Positions 23,628 through 28,531 of a DNA stretch of 28,531 nt are shown here, one piece after another. A program made the translations under genes and the position numbers. Position 1 is the stretch's first letter, and the number at the start of each line of letters is the position of its first letter. Source of the DNA: JBCAWW01 sp039024315 (lineage in GTDB: Bacteria > Bacteroidota > Bacteroidia > J057); contig JBCCQN010000103.1 in assembly GCA_039024315.1 (NCBI GenBank), positions 1 through 28,531 of the forward strand. The letters run 5' to 3'. The notes beneath the pieces were generated by a model. The model did no database searches. It worked only from the letters and a program-made list of their open reading frames with translations, and was not told where the DNA came from.

Positions 23628-26048
23628 TTATTCAGACTTCTCTTCTCCGGCCTCATCAGCAGCTTCTTCTGCTGCAGGCGTTTCTTCTGGAGTTTCTGCA
23701 GCTTCTTCTGCTGGAGCAGCTTCAGCTTCTTCCGCCGGTGCCGCTTCGGCTTCTACCTCTGCAACTGGCTCTTCAGGAGTAGCTTCCTCAGTAGCGGCTT
23801 CTGCTTCTGCTGCCGGAGCCTCTTCTGTAGCTGCTTCTTCTTTAGGCACCTCAGCTTCTGGTGCTTCCTCAGCCTTCGGCTCTGGTTCAGGTTTTGGCGG
23901 GTTCCGGAGCATCTCATTAAGTTCCTTTACCTGCTTTTTTAGATCTCCTAGGATTTTAGCTTCCTTATCAATCTCCTTCTGGATTTGGGCTCTGAGCGCA
24001 TCACCAGACTTTCCTTTAGAAATGTATTGAATATTGGTGCTATACTGATCAACTTTTTCTTGCGAAGCCTGCACGCGACGGCGAAGACGGGCAATCTTGC
24101 CACGAATGGTCTTTGTACGCTCATCATCATCAGTGATAGTCGTAATCTCCGCCTTCATTTGGAGTTTTCTCAGCGTATCGCGCTTCTCAGACATTCCATC
24201 TAATAAGCTGTCGATTGCGGCTCTAAACTCTTCCCAAATGGTATCCTTAAATTTATAAGGAACGCGGCCTACTTCTTTCCATTTAGCTTGAAGCTTTTGG
24301 ATTGCTTCGATAACCGCCTGAGTAGAACCCAAAGCCGCCACGTCTATCTTGCTGACCTCGCCAATGATCTGTTTTTTGGCTTCCAAGTTTTCATTCTCGT
24401 TTTCATGCACCACATTATAGTGAGTACGACGAGATTCGAAAAAGCTATCACAGGCTTCACGGAATCGATTCCAAAGCTTATTGGAGTGTCGTTCTGGCAC
24501 AGGGCCAATTTGCTTCCACTCCCGTTGTAAACGCTTCAACTCCTTGGCCGCCTTCTCCCAGTCGCTAGAAGCACTCAAGGCTTCTGCTTGTTCGACCAAT
24601 TCCCGCTTTTTCTCTAGATTCTCGCTTCTCTTCGAATCAAGATCCTTAAAGAAGGCGGACTTACGAGAAAAGAAATCGTTGCAGATTTCACGGTATTTAG
24701 ACCATAGTTCTCCGTTGATCGCTTGCGGGGCCTGCCCGATTTGTTTCCAGCTTTCTTGGAAAGCTCTCAATTTATTGGTGGCCTCGTTCCATTCCTTTGG
24801 CTTAGCCGAATTGAAGGCACGGAAGTTTTCCATTTCAGCAAGAATGCCCTGCTTTTTGGTGCCGTTTTCTTCGCGTAGCTTATCGAGTACGCCCATAAAT
24901 TGCTGACGGACTTCGAAAAAGCGATCGATTACTTCACGGTAAGCGCCATTGATGCGGTCCATATCCTCACGCGGTACATGGCCGACAGCCTTCCAGCGTT
25001 TTTGAAGATCATGGAACTGCTCCATTTTATTACGCCAAACTTCTACCTTCTCACGATCATCTTCAATCGGAGTGAGCAGCTCAGCTTCTTTGATCAATTG
25101 CTCTTTCTTCTCTAGGTTTTTCTTGCGGTCATAATCCAGCATTTGAAAATGCAGACTACGGCTCTGATAAAATTGGTCTAGATGAGCTCTATATTCTTTA
25201 ATGAGGTTTTCGAAATCAGCACGCAGCACATGGCCAATACTTTTCCATTCCTCTTGTATCTTCCGAACATCTTCAATGAGTTCTGGATTCCCTTTTTCTA
25301 CTACCTCTTTGAGGCGAACGAGGAGCGCTTTTTTCTTTTCAGAGTTTTCGGCTTTCGCAGCTTCTGCTATAGCTTGCTGCTCTGCTCTCTTTTTATTGAA
25401 CTTGGCAAGTGCAGTCCGAAAACGATTAGTAATAATGCTATCTAAGCTGCCGCTGACAGCCAACTCATCAAAACCACGCTTGATGATTCTGACGCGAGAA
25501 TTAAGCGCTAGTACTTCCTCTTGTTGGAAAAAATGATATACCCCTAAGATGAGTTCGTCAACCGTATATCCACTCACTTTAGCAGTACGGCTAGTTTCTT
25601 GGTCCTTGACCAAGTCATCTAGTTCAGATATTAAAGCTTGGCTAACCTCCCCCTCTGGCATGCTTTCGTCTTCAGAAGATACCTCATCACCTTCTAAGCT
25701 AAAGTGAGCCACGCCTTCCTCAACCACTACTTCAGCAGGGCTTTCTTCGGGAGTATCAGCTTCTTCAACAGAGGCTTCTTTAAGAGTACTTGCCTCTTCA
25801 CTAGAGGGGGCATCGCCAGTTGTATCAGCGACAACTTCTTCGGCCTGAGGAGCGGCGACTTCCTCCTCAGCAACAGGCTGTTCTTCAGCAACAGCTTCAG
25901 TTGCTGCTATTGCGCTTTCCTGTTCGGGGGTACTTTCTTCGGTGGAAGTAGGAGTCTCGGGAGATTGCTCTTCAACTTGTTCGTTTGGGGCGTTTTCTTC
26001 CGTAGATTCCGACATTTCCGGGAGCTCATTCTCTGGGAACATCGACAT
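23628..26048 (-). CDS. DUF349 repeat protein with Glu/Ala-rich tails
   Basis: An 806-residue cytosolic-looking protein made of five DUF349 repeats, each carrying a W-K-x-[IV]-G core followed by a helical arm: Trp at 268, 352, 434, 511 and 590, spaced 77-84 residues. The arms contain the F/L-x-x-x-R-x-x-[FY] helix typical of the family. Before the repeats, residues 1-150 are very acidic and rich in Glu, Ala, Pro and Ser (likely disordered), then a helical part (160-260). After the repeats comes a long coiled coil (620-715) and another disordered tail (717-806) dense in Glu-Ala-Pro. DUF349 proteins are of unknown function; the E. coli member YifN-like relatives are small. The gene stands alone between two terminators. 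Low-complexity tails make length variation between strains likely. Confidence 0.88.
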   Translation of the reverse strand: MSMFPENELPEMSESTEENAPNEQVEEQSPETPTSTEESTPEQESAIAATEAVAEEQPVAEEEVAAPQAEEVVADTTGDAPSSEEASTLKEASVEEADTPEESPAEVVVEEGVAHFSLEGDEVSSEDESMPEGEVSQALISELDDLVKDQETSRTAKVSGYTVDELILGVYHFFQQEEVLALNSRVRIIKRGFDELAVSGSLDSIITNRFRTALAKFNKKRAEQQAIAEAAKAENSEKKKALLVRLKEVVEKGNPELIEDVRKIQEEWKSIGHVLRADFENLIKEYRAHLDQFYQSRSLHFQMLDYDRKKNLEKKEQLIKEAELLTPIEDDREKVEVWRNKMEQFHDLQKRWKAVGHVPREDMDRINGAYREVIDRFFEVRQQFMGVLDKLREENGTKKQGILAEMENFRAFNSAKPKEWNEATNKLRAFQESWKQIGQAPQAINGELWSKYREICNDFFSRKSAFFKDLDSKRSENLEKKRELVEQAEALSASSDWEKAAKELKRLQREWKQIGPVPERHSNKLWNRFREACDSFFESRRTHYNVVHENENENLEAKKQIIGEVSKIDVAALGSTQAVIEAIQKLQAKWKEVGRVPYKFKDTIWEEFRAAIDSLLDGMSEKRDTLRKLQMKAEITTITDDDERTKTIRGKIARLRRRVQASQEKVDQYSTNIQYISKGKSGDALRAQIQKEIDKEAKILGDLKKQVKELNEMLRNPPKPEPEPKAEEAPEAEVPKEEAATEEAPAAEAEAATEEATPEEPVAEVEAEAAPAEEAEAAPAEEAAETPEETPAAEEAADEAGEEKSE
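23649..23870 (-). repeat. Glu/Ala/Pro low-complexity coding repeat (C-terminal tail of the DUF349 protein)
   Basis: This stretch encodes residues 727-800, dominated by imperfect repeats such as EEAPAAEAEA and PAEEAEAAPAEE. At the DNA level it is built of short GCTTCTTC/GCTGC-like units on the plus strand. It produces a spurious Ala/Ser-rich open frame on the other strand (23596-24030). A similar, more Ser/Thr-rich acidic tract encodes the N-terminus (about 25660-26015). Confidence 0.8.
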
Positions 26049-26164
26049 AATGGATCCAATCGGTTTTCAAAGCGGCGTTTTTGCCATGGATTGATAGATC
26101 TTTTCTTCTACCAACACCTGCAATTAAACGAAATATTTTGAATATTCCTTACTATCAAAAAGCA

Positions 26165-26190
26165 GATACCGCCCTACAAAAGGCGGTATC
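26165..26190 (-). terminator. Rho-independent terminator after lysS
   Basis: A perfect 9-pair stem, GATACCGCC against GGCGGTATC, with an 8-base loop. On the minus strand it is followed three bases later by TTTTT. It lies about 28 bases beyond the lysS stop. The rest of 26049-26164 holds the DUF349 upstream region, where I see no convincing promoter box. Confidence 0.82.
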
Positions 26191-26217
26191 AAAATCTAAG
26201 TTTTATTTGATTTAGTG

Positions 26218-27939
26218 CTATTTAACCCACTCTTGGACAGATTCTCGAGATGGATTTTTTAAGCCAAGTTTATATTTCTTGTTGATCCCGCAAACATCTT
26301 GATGTAGTTTATTGGGATTAGCTTCTTTCAGGGCATCAATGGTCATAAAGCCTGCCTTCTGTACTACCGCAATCCACTCCTCTGGTATCCCCTCTTCGAG
26401 GAACGCTTCTTTGGGTGAGACTTCGGCTTTGGCCTCTGGTCTCATATGTGGGAAAAAAAGCACATCTTGGATGGAGGGGGAATTGGTCATGATCATACTC
26501 AAACGGTCGATTCCGATGCCAAGACCCGCCGTTGGGGGCATCCCAAACTCCAAAGCACGTAAGAAATCCTCATCAAGGATCATCGCTTCCTCGTCCCCTC
26601 TTTGGCCAAGTTCTACTTGAGCCTCAAAACGTTCTCTTTGGTCGATAGGATCATTGAGTTCAGAGAAAGCGTTGCAGATTTCCTTGCCATTGCAAATTGC
26701 TTCAAAGCGTTCAACCAAGCCTTCTTTGCTACGGTGCTTCTTAGCGAGAGGACTCATTTCCACCGGATAATCCGTAATGAAGGTCGGCTGGATCAATTTA
26801 TGCTCTACCGTTTCTCCAAATATTTCATCTATGAGCTTACCTTTGCCCATGGTATCATCTACCTCTACTTCGAGCTTCGCACAGACCTCACGCAATTGCG
26901 CCTCGTCCATCTCGGAAATGTCGATATCATTATAGTGCTCAATCGCCTCATACATACTGAATCGCTTCCAAGGACGCTTAAAGTCGATTAGATTCTCTCC
27001 CACTTGCACCTTAGTCGTCCCGTTCGTATCGATGGCAATTCGCTCTACCATTTCCTCCACTGTATCCATCATCCATTCGTAGTCTTTGTAAGCTACGTAG
27101 AGCTCCATTTGGGTAAACTCTGGATTATGGAAGCGGGACATACCCTCATTGCGGAAGTCTTTGGAAAATTCAAAAACCCCATCATAGCCGCCAACTATCA
27201 GCCGCTTTAAGTACAATTCATTGGCAATACGCAAGTAGAGCGTCATATCCAATGTATTATGGTGAGTTTTGAAAGGACGAGCCGCAGCACCACCATAGAT
27301 GGGTTGCAAAATAGGCGTTTCTACCTCTAAATAGCCTTTCTCAATCAAAAAGCTTCTCATACTCTGCACCAAGACTGAGCGTTTACGGAACGTTTCTCGC
27401 ACCTGCGGATGAACGATCATGTCCAAATACCGCATGCGGTAACGCTGTTCAAGATCAGTGAGCGTATCATATACTTTGCCGTCCGCTTCCTTGGGAAAAG
27501 GAATCGGGCGAAGCACCTTGCTCAATATCTTAAATTCCTTGACGTGCACGGTCTTTTCACCTGTTTGGGTAATAAAGACATGCCCACTAACGCCAATGAT
27601 ATCACCTAAAGAGGTAAGTTTCTTAAATACTGAATTATACAGGGTCTTGTCTTCTCCCGGGCAAAGCTCGTCCCGTGAAAAGTACAATTGAATTTTTCCT
27701 TCCCCGTCTTCGAGTTCTCCGAAGGAGGCCTTACCCATCACCCGTTTATTGGTCAGACGCCCAGCCAATATCACGTTTTCAAAGCCTTCTTTACCTTCTT
27801 CAAATTCCTCGCGAATCACACGAGTATTTGAGTTGACGGGAAAAAGATCGGCAGGATAAGGGTCAATACCCAACTCTCTGAGCTGACGCAATTCATCGCG
27901 ACGCTGCAGTTCCTGATCGGAGAGGAATAATTCGTTCAT
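26218..27939 (-). CDS. lysS: Lysyl-tRNA synthetase, class II
   Basis: Charges tRNA-Lys with lysine in the cytosol. The 573 residues include an OB-fold anticodon-binding domain (about 55-150: VILAGRLTNKRVMGKASFGELEDGEGKIQLYF) and the class II catalytic core. Motif 1 is around 178-215, motif 2 is DFRNEGMSRFHNPEFTQMEL (261-280) and motif 3 is GLGIGIDRL (472-480). The core would end near MRPE (499-502); about 70 more residues follow (502-573), ending with a helical AGFMTIDALKEANPNKL and GINKKYKLGLKNPSRESVQEW, a domain that E. coli LysS lacks but that is found in Bacteroidota enzymes. A TACCTTTG promoter box lies upstream at 27963-27970 and a hairpin terminator follows. Confidence 0.97.
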   Translation of the reverse strand: MNELFLSDQELQRRDELRQLRELGIDPYPADLFPVNSNTRVIREEFEEGKEGFENVILAGRLTNKRVMGKASFGELEDGEGKIQLYFSRDELCPGEDKTLYNSVFKKLTSLGDIIGVSGHVFITQTGEKTVHVKEFKILSKVLRPIPFPKEADGKVYDTLTDLEQRYRMRYLDMIVHPQVRETFRKRSVLVQSMRSFLIEKGYLEVETPILQPIYGGAAARPFKTHHNTLDMTLYLRIANELYLKRLIVGGYDGVFEFSKDFRNEGMSRFHNPEFTQMELYVAYKDYEWMMDTVEEMVERIAIDTNGTTKVQVGENLIDFKRPWKRFSMYEAIEHYNDIDISEMDEAQLREVCAKLEVEVDDTMGKGKLIDEIFGETVEHKLIQPTFITDYPVEMSPLAKKHRSKEGLVERFEAICNGKEICNAFSELNDPIDQRERFEAQVELGQRGDEEAMILDEDFLRALEFGMPPTAGLGIGIDRLSMIMTNSPSIQDVLFFPHMRPEAKAEVSPKEAFLEEGIPEEWIAVVQKAGFMTIDALKEANPNKLHQDVCGINKKYKLGLKNPSRESVQEWVK

Positions 27940-27962
27940 GAATACATACAGAATTTAGGCTG

Positions 27963-27970
27963 CAAAGGTA
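27963..27970 (-). promoter_or_regulatory. -7 promoter box for lysS
   Basis: On the minus strand these bases read TACCTTTG, an exact TAnnTTTG match, 23 bases upstream of the lysS ATG. That places transcription start close to the gene, with a leader of under 20 bases. A TTTG further upstream is too near (11 bases) to be a standard -33 element. Confidence 0.6.
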
Positions 27971-28011
27971 GCTAAATTCACCAAATAGGGGAAATAGAAA
28001 GAGGAGTGAAG

Positions 28012-28531
28012 TTATTGCGAACCATTACGACGACCTTCTACCTGACTAAAACGGTTCACACCATTGTTGTTTGATAAAATCCGTGTGTTGTTCTGTTTTT
28101 TCCCGTTGAGGGATCCATTGTAATTAAAGGGTTGCTGGCTATGCTCTTCTACGAAGGCCATCATTTCTTCTATCTTAGCAAAGATAGTTACTCCATCCAA
28201 TTCAATTTTATCTTTTACTTGTAAGGCTTGATAACCAGAGATAAGTAGTTCTTTGCCTGCACACTGCCTCTTGAGTTCTTCTAAATAAACGGGAATTTCT
28301 TCGGCGCTAGGATAGCTGGTAATAATAGTGACAACATAGTCAGGCTTGTAAAGCTCATCAACTAAGCTGATATCTTTAAGCGGCAGACTTGTACCGAGGT
28401 AAATAACCTTGTTGTGTCGACTTTTGATAATGTATGCTGAAAACAGAAGGCTTAATTCATGCTGCTCGCCCTCTGGTAAGAAAAGCAAATATTTGCTTGC
28501 GTTAGGGTTTTGAGATCTAATTTGACCATCA
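28012..28531 (-). CDS. MerR-family regulator with B12-binding domain (3' part; 5' end outside window)
   Basis: The frame is open to the window edge, so the true start and the N-terminal DNA-binding domain lie outside; 172 residues are readable. An internal TTG at 28488 could be mistaken for a start, but the frame continues upstream as GQIRSQNPNASKYLLFLPEG. The visible part is a cobalamin-binding Rossmann-like domain: FLPEGEQHELSLLFSAYIIK, VIYLGTSLPLKDI, DYVVTIITSYPS and ELLISGYQALQ are typical of CarH/LitR-like MerR regulators of Bacteroidota. The E-x-H-x-x-S stretch keeps the histidine at the position that coordinates cobalt in His-on B12 proteins (D/E-x-H-x-x-G). The last 42 residues form an Asn/Gln-rich tail that I do not recognise from the family. 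CarH-type proteins use B12 as a light sensor, but that is not shown here. Confidence 0.8.
   Translation of the reverse strand, partial: DGQIRSQNPNASKYLLFLPEGEQHELSLLFSAYIIKSRHNKVIYLGTSLPLKDISLVDELYKPDYVVTIITSYPSAEEIPVYLEELKRQCAGKELLISGYQALQVKDKIELDGVTIFAKIEEMMAFVEEHSQQPFNYNGSLNGKKQNNTRILSNNNGVNRFSQVEGRRNGSQ

Noticed and set aside
23649..23870. Short repeated units that resemble a CRISPR or tandem-repeat array
   Set aside because: The units are imperfect codon-level repeats in a coding frame, without regular repeat-spacer structure.
23596..24030. A plus-strand open frame rich in Ser and Ala, suggestive of an adhesin-like repeat protein
   Set aside because: It is the antisense of the Glu/Ala-rich tail of the DUF349 gene; low complexity in one strand produces an open frame in the other.
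28012..28488. A complete small protein starting at the TTG at 28488
   Set aside because: The frame is open up to the window edge and begins in the middle of the B12-binding domain, so this is the 3' part of a longer gene.

Overview
This window is a stretch of a Bacteroidota chromosome. The lineage call rests on several independent signs: -7 promoter boxes of the TAnnTTTG type, a secreted protein with a type IX secretion (T9SS) C-terminal sorting domain, a TonB-dependent receptor, a bacillithiol enzyme (BshC), GWxTD, DUF349 and GDYXXLXY family proteins, and very few Shine-Dalgarno sequences. The mixed base composition and the Ala/Glu/Pro-rich protein tails would suit a Saprospiria/Lewinella-like organism, but the sequence does not fix the genus. 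There are no tRNA or rRNA genes, insertion sequences, phage genes or CRISPR arrays.

Layout. (1) 1-5496, minus strand: a compact operon ftsY > rimO > GWxTD protein > DUF445 membrane protein > bshC (cut by the left edge), read from a promoter near 5490. (2) 5605-9155, plus strand: a vitamin B12 acquisition unit, made of a promoter, a cobalamin riboswitch, a BtuB-like TonB-dependent receptor, a T9SS-exported DUF4465 protein and a NUDIX hydrolase. (3) 9224-9829, minus strand: a small outer-membrane barrel protein. (4) 10006-13064, plus strand: a two-gene 2-oxoacid:ferredoxin oxidoreductase operon with its own promoter and terminator. (5) 13131-14985, plus strand: a DUF2157 / GDYXXLXY membrane pair whose last stop codon is interleaved with the stop of the next, convergent gene. 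(6) 14982-21644, minus strand: an exopolysaccharide export operon, Wzz-like 2 > Wza-like lipoprotein > Wzz-like 1 > flippase. (7) 21856-23564, plus strand, divergent from it: an ECF sigma factor, a membrane protein that looks like its anti-sigma factor, and a Spy-like periplasmic protein, ended by a perfect bidirectional hairpin terminator. (8) 23628-28531, minus strand: a DUF349 repeat protein, lysyl-tRNA synthetase, and the 3' part of a MerR-type regulator with a B12-binding domain.

The most notable points are these. The B12 unit couples a riboswitch-controlled receptor to a T9SS-delivered DUF4465 protein, a plausible surface cobamide-binding partner. The two large Wzz/tyrosine-kinase-like proteins of the polysaccharide operon both keep the fold but have lost key Walker A and Walker B residues and have no tyrosine cluster, so they look like a pair of pseudokinase co-polymerases around a single Wza. 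The sigma-factor operon lies head to head with that export operon and carries an extremely acidic, probably periplasmic, anti-sigma tail. A second possible B12 sensor, of the CarH type, lies at the right edge. I do not see a system that is clearly without precedent; the pseudokinase pair and the T9SS/B12 unit are the strongest candidates for novelty.
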